Both the position numbers and the translations under genes were made by a program. The notes below the pieces were generated by a model. It saw only the letters and a list, made by a program, of their open reading frames with translations, searched no databases and was not told the origin of the DNA. Shown here one piece after another: positions 9,406 through 20,968 of a stretch of 64,000 bases of DNA. Numbering within the stretch: the first letter of the stretch is position 1; each line of letters starts with the position of its first letter. This DNA comes from Coprinus comatus (taxonomy: Eukaryota; Basidiomycota; Agaricomycetes; Agaricales; Agaricaceae), in contig JAWPGT010000024.1 of the NCBI GenBank assembly GCA_034638255.1, forward strand, positions 248,001 to 312,000, in the 5' to 3' direction.

Positions 9406-11346
9406 ATGGATTCTTCTAATACTTCACCTTATTCCTTGGAGAAAGAACTCAGTAGTCAACTCACCAAACATCTCGCTACTCTTAACAAGATAAAGAGTAA
9501 GACTAAAGGACAACCTGATCTTGGTATGTTTATGTTATTTTATTTTATTTTCTGTTTATTTAAATCAGTCTTTAGCTGCTATTAAAGTTCTCAAGAATGA
9601 AATTATTCAAATAAAAGGAAAGCTAAAGACTATACGTTGTAAAATTACCAAAAGTAAGAAGCAACCAGATACTGGAGTATCTAGAGGAAATGGTATGTTA
9701 TTGTTACATATATTCGTTATTCATCTTATATACTTTGGTTATAGAACTAGAGGTAGAATTTCCTCAACCTCTTCCAATTATTTCTCAATCTACTTCAACT
9801 ATTTCCCCGCATTCTCATAACAAGAAAAACAAAACTACAATAGTTACATCTGAATCTACTTCCTCAGCTGTTGCTCAATCTGGTTCTACGCTTTCTCAAT
9901 CTTCCTCAACTGGTCTTGAATCTGCTTCTGCTCTTTCTCAGCCTTCTTCTGCTCTTGCTCAATCTATGTCAACTATTCTCCATCGTTCTCCTAAGAAGAA
10001 TAGAGCTGAAGTAGTTATAACTACATCACCTATGAAATCTCAACATTCTCCTAACAAACAACTGTCTTCCCCTCTTACTTCTCTATTATCATCATCTTCA
10101 TCTTCAAATAATGGTATCTTCTATTTCTACATTCTTTATCACAACAATTAACCTATAATCATAGAAGATTCTGGATTAGATCAGGTCACCTCTGATAATA
10201 TCACAAATCAAGGTATCGTATTTTATTTTGTAATCATTTCATAAAAACAGCTTTAATAACCTATTAATATTAAGATACTAGTGATATTGTACCAACTTCT
10301 AGTAATCAAGAGCTTCTCTCTGGTAGCATAGATAAAGAGAGCTATGGTAAGTCATTTATTTATTGTTTTAAAAATTATATCTCATCCTAGTTTAGTTCTT
10401 TCCAAAAAGCGACCTCTAGATGTTGATGATAGCTCAAGTGATGATGAAGATACACAATTACCTGGTTTGTTATTCATTCTATCATTCTATTATTGTATCA
10501 TTGACAAATATCTATAGAGCTCCAACCAACTAATATTCGTTCTGATAGGGTTGTTAAGAAACAAAAGGTTGTTCAGGTAGAAGGTGATGATAAAAGTTCC
10601 AAAACAAAAGTCAAAAAACCAAGAGAGGCTGAACTAAAGGTCCTTACTGAGGAGGAACTGGCTGAATACAAAGGTATGTAAATTTATAATCGTAATTTTG
10701 TCTATATTGATATACTATAGAAAATGACTTGGCTATACTTCATATGTGGCTAACTACTAAAGGCCCAAGGAAGCCTAGGATTGAAGCCGAGGTCAAGAAC
10801 CAAATACGCATGCATTGTTCTTATTTACCTGAAGCCTATCTTGCAACAGAAGCTCTTACGGAGGAGCTTCTTACCAACAATTTGGGAAATATCTATTGTC
10901 TTCATCATTCTAAAAAGGATAAGAGTACGAACCATATTGATGGGGACAAGACAGTTCGTGATATTGTTATTCATGGTGTTGGGGCAAGTAGAGCTGGAAG
11001 AGGGAAAAAAAGCGTTACTTTTCAGGAGGATGGGCTTTATCATTGTGGTTGTCCCTGTGACTCTGTTATTGCAGGAGCTATATTTTGGAAGTTGTGGAAG
11101 GTTACTGCGGTTGTAAATGGAGAGGAGATTACTGAAGGATTTAACAGTCTTCCTTTAAATCCTAGAAACATGTTATTTGTGATCCAAAATCTTGAAGAGA
11201 ATTTTGGTGTCAAGTGGACTGACTTCTATCGCAATACTGTCTATCCTGAAGATGATGAATGGGACAAGTGGTTTCTGAAGAAAATGGTTACAAGGTTTCA
11301 AAAGAGATATAGGCAGTTATTTGGTAAAGATATGGTTATAAACTAA
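9406..11346 (+). CDS. Unrecognised multi-exon gene with Ser-rich middle and conserved-looking C-terminal domain
   Basis: ATG 9406 begins MDSSNTSPYSLEKELSSQLT. Seven short introns can be placed, each splitting a codon after its first base G (phase 1). The product has a Lys-rich helical N-terminus, a low-complexity middle with SALSQPSS/ALAQSMST repeats, an acidic patch (DVDDSSSDDEDTQLP) and basic patches (RSPKKNR, VKKQKVV). The last exon, about 205 codons, looks like a folded domain: LHMWLTTKGPRKPRIEAEVK, YHCGCPCDSV, FGVKWTDFYRNTVYPEDDEW. The gene ends at TAA 11344-11346. I do not recognise the family. It follows the dioxygenase gene by about 120 bp on the same strand, which suggests the two belong to one mobile or accessory unit, but that is inference. 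Confidence 0.65.
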
Positions 11347-11420
11347 TTGTAGTAATCTATAGCCTTTGAATATATGATATGGTGGTAATAACAATAATAG
11401 AAATGAAAAACTGAGAAAAA

Positions 11421-11640
11421 GTCTACTAAAGAACTTGTACTTTTAGTAGATTTCTACTAAAAGTATGAGTTCTTTAGTAGGATTCTACTAAAAGTATGAG
11501 TTCTTTAGTAGGATTCTACTAAAAGTATGAGTTCTTTAGTAGGATTCTACTAAAAGTATGAGTTCTTTAGTAGATTTCTACTAAAAGTACGAGTTCTTTA
11601 GTAGATTTCTACTAAAGAACCCTGTTTAGTAGGATTCTAC
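11421..11640. repeat. Tandem array of 31-bp hairpin units
   Basis: About six copies of a 31-bp unit (CTACTAAAAGTATGAGTTCT followed by TTAGTAGGATT) stand in tandem. Every junction forms an 8-bp inverted repeat, TTTAGTAG-GATT-CTACTAAA. Some units have the variant loop ATTT. The array starts about 75 bp after the stop of the gene at 9406-11346 and could act as its 3' end or as a transposon terminus. Confidence 0.75.
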
Positions 11641-11848
11641 TACAACTTATGTTTTTTTTTTTGCATATGACAAAACTAAAAGTGTAGAAAATCATCATTA
11701 ATCATGAAAAAATGTGTCATATAATAATAATGGGTATATACATACAGACATATGTACAATAAAAGGCACATACACATGTATAATGAAAGGAACATACGTA
11801 TGTACCCAATTAAAACAACTAGTGGTACCCTTTTTTTACAACTAGTGG
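11641..11848. other. AT-rich spacer
   Basis: Simple AT-rich sequence with repeated ACATAC/GTATGT motifs; no gene seen. Confidence 0.4.
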
Positions 11849-12674
11849 TACCTATCTGTTACCATTTTAATCAATCCCCTGCCCCCAGCAACAGCTTGTC
11901 TATAGCTCAACTTTTCTCCTAAAAACAGGGCTCCAGAAAGTGCGGAACATAAGGGAGAAAGAAAAGTGAGGACAGTGGCGTCTGAAAGGGAGAGATATTG
12001 AAGTGAAAAGTAGATTCCAAGCATGCCGAAGAATCTGTTAGTCGTGTTATTAGTTGCATACAGCACCTTTAATGAGAGAACTTAAACATACCTGGAGGAG
12101 CCACGGAATACAAGTAGTAGACGAATGCCTTTAGGACCAATGAATGGATCAGGTACACCAGTGGCTAACCTATATTTGTTGCGTGATAAAAAAAGTTCAT
12201 TGTATTGACTATATTTGAAGACAGATAATCGTAAACGGGACTTACAGGTAAGTAATTGAACAGATATATGTGATTCCCTGTCATTACCTGTGAAGTTGAA
12301 ATGTACGAGATCAGAGATTGGCATACCATTCGGACCAGGACGAGCTACAGTGAACGCGATACAAATACATTAGCATTAACGTCAACCCATAGACGCAAAG
12401 TAAGAGAACATACTTGTAAAGGAGATATAGGAGTATCTATTCCATTCAGCGTTTTTGCTGAAAGATTCATAAACGTAAAGAATATCTGTGATGCCACGAT
12501 CAACAACAGTCCAGTATTCCTCTCTCGAAACTCTTTAAACCCTCACGATACCCTACACCACCTTAAAGATTGCTGCTGTTCTAGTTCATGATCATGTTCA
12601 TCGTCTGTCGTAATCGAATCATGGTCGTGCTCAGGGTTTAGCTGAGTATATGCATGAGTGGTAGAGGATGACAT
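11849..12674 (-). pseudogene. EamA-family (drug/metabolite transporter, SLC35G-like) fragment
   Basis: From ATG 12674 the minus strand reads a hydrophilic N-terminus (MSSSTTHAYTQLNPEHDHDS), one in-frame TGA at 12543-12545, then a first membrane helix (NTGLLLIVASQIFFTFMNLS) followed by KTLNGIDTPISPLQ. After introns come LVLVRM, GVPDPFIGPKGIRLLLVFRG and FFGMLGIYFSLQYLSLSDAT with VLTFLSPLCSALSGALFLGE. These are the hallmarks of the first EamA repeat of basidiomycete SLC35G-type carriers, multi-helix membrane proteins that move nucleotide sugars or small metabolites. After QAVAG the frame turns into unrelated sequence and stops, so the second EamA repeat is missing. Truncation and the TGA make it a non-functional relic. 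Confidence 0.65.
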
Positions 12675-13099
12675 GAAGGATTTCGTGGATGTTTAGATGA
12701 TGTTGGGAGCACTTCAAGGTGGTTAGATATAGGTTACTATAGCTATATGAATGCCCTTCAGTCCCATACTCACTGACTGTTCATGAGTTATGTTATTTTC
12801 GGCTAATTTGGTGAAAACAGCGAAAACTTGCTTCTATCCGTGAGAAACCACCAGACACATGGTACATATTCCGTAATCTAATAAGTTCATTAATAAACAG
12901 CACAATGTACTATATAGAATAAGACAACGGAGAACGTACTGGATTCTGTTGTGTTGTTGAAAGACGTATGATTCTCACAAAGGATCAAAAGAGCAATAAT
13001 CAATCTATTAATAGCACAGGGAGCAAGGTAAATATAATTTGAGTATATATACAACGCAATTTATTATTGAACCTGGACATGAGATGATCAGTAGTTCTA
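12675..13099. other. Region upstream of the EamA relic
   Basis: No supported gene or repeat. It may contain the old promoter of the EamA gene. Confidence 0.35.
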
Positions 13100-13760
13100 G
13101 CAATATAAATATAATGGGAACTCGGAACGAATGCCCATACAGATAATCATATCACACCCATATTCAAACATTCTCTCGGCAGCCATAGCCTACAGAAGGG
13201 CCTCCCTCGGCAAATCGCCCCATGTTAGTCTCCTTGTGTTACGATCTTCATCCAAACCCGATTGGTATCCTTCAGCTATCCCTATTCTCTTTATCTTAGT
13301 AGTACTTGATGTCACAGCACCTTGTTCATTAACTATAATTGACGTTGCACATGGAAATATTTCAGCACTGACGTCTTGTTAATGATTATCCACCACATTT
13401 CCCAGGACATGTATATCGTGTACTGTTAGCTACCCAGTGGCTTATCCTTATCCTTATCATTATCGATCTCGGTTAACTCTTCCAAACACCCATTTCCTAT
13501 GCGAGTGGAGCATAAAAATTCACTCCAATATAGTATATTATTCACTATCATCGAAGCAGTGAGCAGCACCGGCAAACAAGTTAATGTGCGAAATTCGAAC
13601 ATACTTATTGGTACATACAATATAGTATATGCACAACTCACCTCAACATATCCACAAACTTCTATTATTGCTCCCTCAAAGAAGCCATCAGGGCATTTCT
13701 TCAGAAGATGACCAAACCTGCTCTTTGTTCAACCATATCGTCTCAACCACATCTAATTTG
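13100..13760 (-). other. Coding-like relic, family not recognised
   Basis: On the minus strand several pieces look like ancient exons: GHLLKKCPDGFFEGAIIEVC before a GTGAGTT donor, then GCLEELTEIDNDKDKDKPLG, then a longer piece (EIFPCATSIIVNEQGAVTSS, KIKRIGIAEGYQSG, RNTRRLTWGDLPREALL) with a TAG where CAG would continue the frame into AMAAERMFEYGCDMII. I could not assign it to a family, and no intact gene can be drawn. Confidence 0.35.
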
Positions 13761-14600
13761 GGCCTGAAGGCCTGATCGACAATCATACATGTCCGGAACC
13801 GGGATGGGCGATGGTAATTATCAACCTCCTTCTGAAAATCTCGGCTATCACTTAGCCCGCCACTTCGGTACTTCCAAAGGAGAATTGAGCAATGATAATG
13901 ATATATGGAGCTGAGAGTGGTGGATCAGATGATAGACAAACAGATTCTTCAATGAGTATTAAAACTAGGGATACCAGTTGGTACCGCCAAAAGCTTCTGG
14001 GAGGTCGGGAGTCAGAGGGCTATGTACGCCCAAGAGCTCAAGTGAGGAGGGGTAAGAGTGGGCTTGTGAGTTGAAGGAATCACGAAAATAGGCAATCTGA
14101 ATGATGTACTCATTTCATGGACTATCCCAGTAACTACTTTGGGCACAAGCACTATGCATACATGTACAAGAGTAATGCATAAAACATGTTGATATCAAAG
14201 AAATGCAATTGTAAAAAAATAACAGACCAGGAAATCAAGATTCAAAACCACAAATTGGTCTTCGCAACACAGTACCACATCTTCACCTTTATTTTATTCA
14301 TTTGTTCTTTACTCTGTCAAAGGCCACCTATCACTAACAGCTTTCCACGTCACCTTCTCTCTTTCCAGCCACTCCAAAGCATCCCCAACATTCCATTCTC
14401 CAATATATGCCCACCTATCATCTCTTTTCATATATACCAAAATTTCTTCTTTAGTCCACCCAACACTCCTCATCTCTTTTTCCTTCTGCCCACTTTCATT
14501 ACCAATTCATGTTCTTCTTTCTCTTTTAATCCTTTTAAAGCACTTTTGATGAAGATGAAGATATCAACGAGAAAGAGGATGAGGCCTTCGTCAGGGACCT
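13761..14600. other. Unassigned region left of the KDZ transposon
   Basis: A plus-strand frame at 14186-14635 is Phe/Ser/Pro-rich and runs into the transposon's inverted repeat, so it is unlikely to be a gene. Nothing else is supported. Confidence 0.4.
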
Positions 14601-14968
14601 CAGCAGGTTCTCGTTTGAATAAGGTTGTACAATAAGTCGGTTTGATTGGATTGACCCTTGTATCCAACCCCTCCGATAATCGGATTAAACGGATTATCCA
14701 TTTAATCCAAGCCCTACTATAGTCTACTATGTTACATGTACATGTCTCTTGCTCACATAGTTAATATAGTACATAACTAGACCTGGTACCCACGGACTCT
14801 TAATCCGGATTAACGGTCAAACATGATAATCCAAATAATCAAGATAATCAACTTATCTCGACAAACCAAATAATCCACTCATCCCGACAATCAGAATAAT
14901 TGAGATAATCCAAATATCAAGATAATCCAATTGTTGAGATAATCGGATCATCCGATTAATATATATAT
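14601..14968 (+). repeat. Left terminal inverted repeat
   Basis: Outer end CAGCAGGTTCTCGTTTGAAT, then AAGGTTGTACAATAAGTCGG. The inner part has many GATAATCC/GATTATCC motifs in both orientations, probably transposase-binding sites, and ends in ATTAATATATATAT. Confidence 0.85.
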
Positions 14969-14970
14969 AA

Positions 14971-17900
14971 TTAAAATAGTGCTGTATCCAATGTTGTAGT
15001 ATTGCTTACTGCCTGCTTCCAGCTCTTTTGAATCTGCTCCTCCAGTCGTGAGTAAACATTTGCTTGCCTGTGTGCATAGCAGCTAAACCCAACATTATCC
15101 TCGTCCCCCGAAAGATCTCCTGCGATCTGTGTCCACACCTCACTCCATTGTGAGAAGTACCGCTCTGTTCTTCTGAATTCCTCTTCAAGTATTTCCACCT
15201 CTTCCTTTAATCGTTGTAGGCCAGCGCGATCTCAAAACCATCGTACACGGTCCACTAATATATGTACCATTTTGTTAGCATAACATAGTTGGAAGGTGGA
15301 CATTAGTACTGACATTCTGTGCACCATTTCTCATCTGATATCCCACTTGGTTTTCCTACCACCCAGAACCAAGGCTCTTTTTTACTCGAATCACCCAATG
15401 CACTTAGGCCGTACATATCCTTCCCCCATAATTCCGTCTTTAGAAGAGGGCGAAGTTCGGATGACTTTGGCAGTCCCAAAGTGACAAGTGCATTATATGC
15501 CATTTGATAATGTTCTAAGCATGCTTCTTGTTCTTGTTTGATTGATTGAAGGATGTGTTGACCACGAGTGTTTGGTCCTCCTCCTCGTAAGTGCTGGCTC
15601 TTCTGCAGGCGGTTCATATTGTATAGATGAATTGATGAACGCAGGTCATCAATTGCATCATATGCCTGACCAAGACGGATTTCGTACTCGATTTTGGCTA
15701 GGGTTTTTGCTTCGGAAGACGTGGCCAGTCCCTTGCTTGTGGTGTGATCAAAGCTAGATGGGAGATATATAGGAAGCAATTCTGCAATGACATTATTGTT
15801 CAAAGGTGGGAGACAAATCTCGGGACAGATACTTTGTAAATCAATCCCCCATTGGAGAATCTATGAGTAAAGTTCTGATCTTTGGAACAGAATCTTATCT
15901 TTCTCCAACGAACCAAATGAGATTTGACGTTTCAGTTCATATCTTTGGGTGTAAAATATAATGCTTGATTAATGCATCCAAAGAAAGACAAAAGAAAGAT
16001 GACTTACTGTTTCAACTCCAATTCTAATGCACGCTCAAGTAAGGGAACAAGCTTGGGATGTGAATTACGTTGTGAGTCCTGGGCCATTTTCTCAAGCAAG
16101 TGTGCCGATTGGGAACTCTGGGAAGGGACTGAATATAATGTTATCAAAGGTGTATAAAACGTTGGAGGATAAACTTACCTTTGACTAATTGTACTTGGTA
16201 GACACTACGGGGCTTCCCTTGTTCATCTTTTGGTGGGTTCAACTCCATTTCCTTCCAACTCTGGATAAGTTTCGGCTGAAAATCGCTTTTGTAAATCAAT
16301 GAACACTTGTGTTGCGTCCTTTAGCCTTGTTGTATATTTCTTGTACAGCATCAATAACATCATTGCTATAAAAGGAATTAGGGTTCAAACATTCAAACAT
16401 TCAGGGACGGAATCAACATCGACTCACCAAGTAGGATCAATTTGTACCAGTTCCAATATCCATTATAATCATCCAGAGAGTCGTGGCGATGACCACTGTT
16501 TTGTTTCTTGGTGCTCCCAGCTGCGTGGTTTTGCTCTGACCATGCGCTCTCAATCCCCTCACCATACGTCATGCCTGAAAATATTTTATAAAGGAAAGAG
16601 TGAAACATCTGGCATTGTTCTCCATGGCCATGAATGTGCATCTTTGGTATCGCACCATCAATGCATTCAAATGTGGCATCCATATCTGGGAATGACTCAT
16701 GCATTCTCTTCTTCAAGTTGATACTGTATTGGCACCATATATCATAGCTTACCATGATTCTGGTTAGATCCGAAGCTTCTTTTAATGCATTTGCTAATGC
16801 GTAGTCAGTTCGTACATACCTTAAAAATAAGAAATTCCGTTTAATAAAGTTAAACATTGAAAGTGTAAACAAATGAACTCACGATTCTCCTCTCACAAGG
16901 TCCACCATTCCTTGCGGAAGATAAAAACCGTGACGAGCACATTGCACTGCCACAACACCACTTACAATGGTATCATTGTGCTTAATCAATCCTTGTTGTC
17001 GGACAGCCTTTAGCTTCGAACACATTGATTGCTAACAAATAGAATATCTGGAAATTGGGAATGAATTATATAAGTCAGAGAACTCACTTCAAAGGTCTTT
17101 TCACCTCTTTGTTTGAGATAATCCTGGTACTCTTCATCCCTGACGAAATAGGCACCACCATTATTCAAGGCAGCATCGTCAGGGTCTCGTATTTTATTCT
17201 TCTGTACCAGTCAAAAGTTCCCATCAACTGATACAAAAAGAGTATGTTTGTGACTAAAATCGTCAAGTTGGATTCTGGAATTACAGTAACTATAAGTTAA
17301 GGTTAAACTCACATGTCATCGTCTGGTGCACCCTGTACCGTTTCTTTATCAACATTAAATCCAACCTCTGGGCATGCTGGGCACCGTACTGCCAATGAAC
17401 CAGGCTGTCTATGTGGAACATATTTGTCAATATTGTGTGATTGACCAGATTGTCAGAGTAATGCAAGATATCTCCATACGCGCATCACAAGCAACAGCTC
17501 ACGATAGTGATCCTGATGATATCATGATGACATCAGACAACACAAAAATAAACAGAGTAAGAATAAACGTACCTCTACATCACCAGGCACAACAGCATCA
17601 GTTAGCTCCTGCAATGCCCGAAAATAATCCAGACCAGATATCTTTGAAGATTTCGTGTGAATGTGAAATGCTTTGAGCATTTCAAAGGTGAATACTGTTG
17701 AAGGGTCTTTTAAAGTTCCTGGAAATAATCGCTCTGCCATGAGTTGTGACACAGGATCAATTCCGGGGCATTTGCAGAGCTGAATGCGTCGACGGTGAAC
17801 ACCATTGACATGGACAAAAACCATGTCCTTGATTCTGGCATGGGGAGATGGACACTGGGTTCCATTGTGACCAGTGTAAATAGTGAAATTGAGGTTGTGT

Positions 17901-18497
17901 AATGATCCAGTCGTGAAGTGAGTGTTGTTCCAAATTTGAATTCTGTGAAGGGGGTTGAGATGATGGTTTGCAATGATACAGTCTTCACAAATACACTGTG
18001 CCATTGTTCAGCACTCCAGGCAGCGATAAAGACTCGGGTTTTTCTTGTGGCATTGTGAACAGAGGGTATTTGTGATATTGTCGTCATATTCAAGTTGCAG
18101 GATATATTCCTGTAGTTCACTGATACAGTCCATAAATGGCCTTAGCTTGGCTGACGCTCCCTAATTCATGCACGTTCATGAATAGTGAGTAACTATAGTA
18201 GCAAGCTAGGTTGAAAATTCATACCTGATTTCGTTCTGGGAGACTCTTCTCCTCCTCAGGTTTGGTAGGCTCGAGTAGTACCACTGGTGGTGAATTTGGA
18301 TTGGTAGTTGGAAATGGTGTGGTTGGGGAGTTCTTTTTGAGAACAGGTGGGGTGTGGACAAGTCTTGTCGCCATCCTGGCCTTCTTCTTCTTACTAAATA
18401 CTACTTGAATTCCTTCCACTTCAGAAAGCTCATCGTCAGAACTGGAGGTGACTTCACATCGTCCACGCTTTCCATGTGCTTGAGAGCTACCCAACAT
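14971..18497 (-). pseudogene. KDZ (Kyakuja-Dileera-Zisupton) transposase with CxC2-type cysteine cluster
   Basis: A multi-exon minus-strand gene from ATG 18497 (MLGSSQAHGKRGRCEV) to TAA 14971. The CxC2-type domain lies in exon 2: Cys pairs LCSQC, CLEC, CICEDC, then NPLHRIQIWNNTHF, LCKCPG and RLFPGTLKDPSTVFTFEMLK. Downstream are the KDZ core motifs: DGNF-LVQKNK, VVAVQCARHGFYLPQGMVDL, SYDIWCQYSIN, HGHGEQCQMF, GEGIESAWSEQNHAAGSTKK, RHDSLDDYNGYWNWYKLI. The C-terminal part is helical (EEVEILEEEFRRTERYFSQW). The transposase would cut and move the element by binding its long inverted repeats. Frame breaks are TGA at 18008, 17453, 17211 and 15232, TAG at 15861, and a one-base shift near 16290. Several TGA codons replace a conserved Arg (for example DGNF[R]LV). 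Otherwise the whole protein is recoverable. Confidence 0.85.
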
Positions 18498-18565
18498 TGT
18501 AACTGAGAGTGAGAGAATATGAGAGGTATGGGAACGAGGAATGAGAGGTATGGGAACAAGTAAAT
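18498..18565 (-). promoter_or_regulatory. CT-rich leader of the KDZ transposase gene
   Basis: On the minus strand the bases just before ATG 18497 are CT-rich (CTCATATTCTCTCACTCTCA), with two near-identical CCCATACCTCTCAT blocks. The position fits a fungal core promoter or leader. Confidence 0.4.
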
Positions 18566-18659
18566 GAAGGTGACATACCCAAGTTGTCTACGGAGATGTA
18601 CATATGCTACATAATAGTATACCCCTCTCTGACACGTCCAGCTAAGCTTCCGCACACCT

Positions 18660-19391
18660 TTGTAACACTCCGCTGTAGTATCCTATCATGAGAGTGTTTA
18701 TTTCATCCAAGTCAGGGTTTATAATATAAATGATGAAATTAGCCGTAATGGTTTAGGTGAAGGACCTGATTATGAGATTAAAGCTAAATTTAAAGTCCCG
18801 TTCTCAGTGGGAGGACACTGATCATTGATCAATGGTGCGCCACCAGATTATTTTTCATGGGTACTGTGGGTAGATGAGATGGAGCTACAGGTGACGAGCT
18901 TGGAGAAAACTACTGATTGTTTCTTGGAAAGATTTTGAGAATGAGAGGAGGGTGTAAGTCGTTGACTTACAATGAATACATAAAAGGAAATGATATATAT
19001 AGAATCGTAGTATAAAAGATGCAATTCGTAGTATTAATTAGTTATCCTACCTTTCTCTTGTACGTCAACTATCTCGAGAATAGATCAGGGTCCTGAGTAC
19101 TTGGGTGTGCCTTACCCTAAGTGTTTCACGTCGGGTCGAGACGTGTCCTTTCAGAGGGTAGGGTATTTATTCGGAATTATGAGATTCAGATAGGTAAGAA
19201 GTTGAGGTTGAGTCGGACAGTCTGACTAGAGTTGACAGACACCCTTAGGGTCGTAAATGGTGTGCGGTACCATACTGTAAGGGCTCTCAGGTAGTCTCAA
19301 TACAGTATGATGCTGATTGAGGGAAATTTTTTATGAAATGTAATCAAAATGAATGAATGAATGTATGTATAGTACTGGCAGAATGAAACTA
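18660..19391. other. Non-coding centre of the KDZ element
   Basis: No gene found. An imperfect inverted repeat, CATACTGTA...TACAGTATG, lies at about 19272-19312. The stretch probably holds the promoter of the transposase gene and the terminator of the middle gene. Confidence 0.4.
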
Positions 19392-20310
19392 CTACAATTC
19401 AAAGCTTGGGTATCTAACGCCAACTTTAAAAGAGAATGAACTATCACTATCATCATCTGAGTTTGTCAATTCAGCAAGTTCAAATCTGATAGGAGCTGGC
19501 TTTGACACTGGTAGAGTTGCTTTAACCCGATTTCCACTAGCTTTTCCATACTTCTTTACCACCTTAGTCTGTGCTGATGAGCGTATTGGGCCACTCTGTG
19601 GTTGGATTCCAATATCTTGATCATCATCGCCATCAGAGTTGCTTAGCATTAAGTCAATAATATCTTTTTCTAGTGGTAACAAGTTACGGCCTATGGCACC
19701 CAGTAATGCATTTGCATAGATCTGAAGATTCTTGCACTGCTGATTGGTAAGGCGCAATCGATGGATTAAAATCCATGGGTTGTTGGTATCATTGTTTTGA
19801 ATAACCAATGATGAATGTGTGAACATTTCAACAAATTTTGCATGGTCGACGTCAAAGATTTGGTATCGCATGGTGGGAAAATTGGTTTTGTGTTGAAAAT
19901 CTTCATTATTGCGAAACGAGAGATGATTTCCATGGACACGGACTGTGAATTCACGTGGTAGCTTATTTGCCTATAATACCAGGAATATTAAACATCAAAT
20001 ACAACTCAGGTAAGAAGTATTAAATACTCACAGTCTCATATAAGACGACACGGAATTGTATCTCAGACACATTACTTGGAGCAGCTGCAGCAATAGAGGG
20101 TATGGCCATAGCTTGCGATAACTGAGGTATAGATTCTGCTGGGGTAATGGCTTCAGAGATGAATCTTATAATCACGCAAAACATCAATACCATACCATTT
20201 AAAGCTGTGATAGTAGAGGATGCGACAGTAGCTTGAGATGTCTGAGGCATGTTGGGTGCCAAGTCCACTATGGTAGCGATTTCGGAGACAAGTGAGGCAG
20301 TTGCCGACAT
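19392..20310 (-). CDS. Unknown protein encoded in the KDZ element
   Basis: ATG 20310 (MSATASLVSEIATIVDLAPN); introns at about 20200-20154 (GTATGGT...CTGAAG) and about 20034-19974 (GTGAGTA...); stop 19392-19394. The N-terminal part is Ala/Ser/Pro-rich. The middle is beta-rich (FTVRVHGNHLSFRN, MRYQIFDVDHAKFVEMFTHS) and leads into a helical block (RLRLTNQQCKNLQIYANALL). The C-terminal tail alternates acidic (SNSDGDDDQD, TNSDDDSDSS) and basic (KVVKKYGKASGNR) patches. No frame break is present, unlike its two neighbours. I do not recognise the family. Its place inside the inverted repeats suggests a transposition or regulatory accessory, but that is inference. Confidence 0.6.
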
Positions 20311-20360
20311 CAATGGTGAGAATGAGAATGATACTGAAAATAGCACATTTTTGCTGTTGC

Positions 20361-20825
20361 GTTTTATATCCTATCTTTCAAACAACTATCTCACACTCTG
20401 TTATTGAGAGGTAGTAGAGTATCAACCCTATAACTAATGTGTTCCCTGCCATATCTGACATCTGGTGAATGTGTTTACTATTGCTCTACAAACTACTACA
20501 TTGACGGCGAACCACTATGGTAATATGGTTGAGTGCCCGCAGACTACTTTCTGAAACTCTACTGTTATTTCCGACTTCCGATGGGTTGTTAAAATTGGTT
20601 GTATATGAACTGGCATACCAACCAGCAGTAAGACGCCACATCTATGTTGTGGTTTGAAGTTCTATTTTAATACCATGACGAGACTTTGTTTAATCAATTG
20701 GTTTTAGATCCAATCTGAATTACACACTCAAATCTCAGGGTCTCCAGGACAGTGGCAAACACTCCTGGTATCTGACCAGTGACAAGTTAGTTTCTACCAT
20801 GGAACGTACCAAAGTTCTATTCCCT
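20361..20825. other. Divergent intergenic region in the KDZ element
   Basis: It lies between the minus-strand gene starting at 20310 and the plus-strand gene starting at 20969. It probably carries both promoters; no gene is seen. Confidence 0.4.
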
Positions 20826-20966
20826 CTTGCACATTTCATCCTCTTTCACATTCTCTCACACACACATTCTCACTCACTCTCTTGCTCTTTCTCTCTTGTT
20901 CTCCCACTTTCTTGCTCTTTGTCTCCCATACTCTCCTCTCACTCTCTCACTCTCAATAACTGCTCC
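20826..20966 (+). promoter_or_regulatory. CT-rich promoter/leader of the AT-hook gene
   Basis: About 140 bp of almost continuous CT/CA sequence (CACATT repeats, then TCACTCTCTTGCTCTTTCTC and similar) ends just before ATG 20969. This is the clearest CT-block promoter in the window. Confidence 0.55.
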
Positions 20967-20968
20967 AA

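Noticed and set aside
14186..14635. Plus-strand open frame of 149 codons
   Set aside because: Low-complexity Phe/Ser/Pro composition; it runs into the KDZ inverted repeat and has no domain or clear splice signals.
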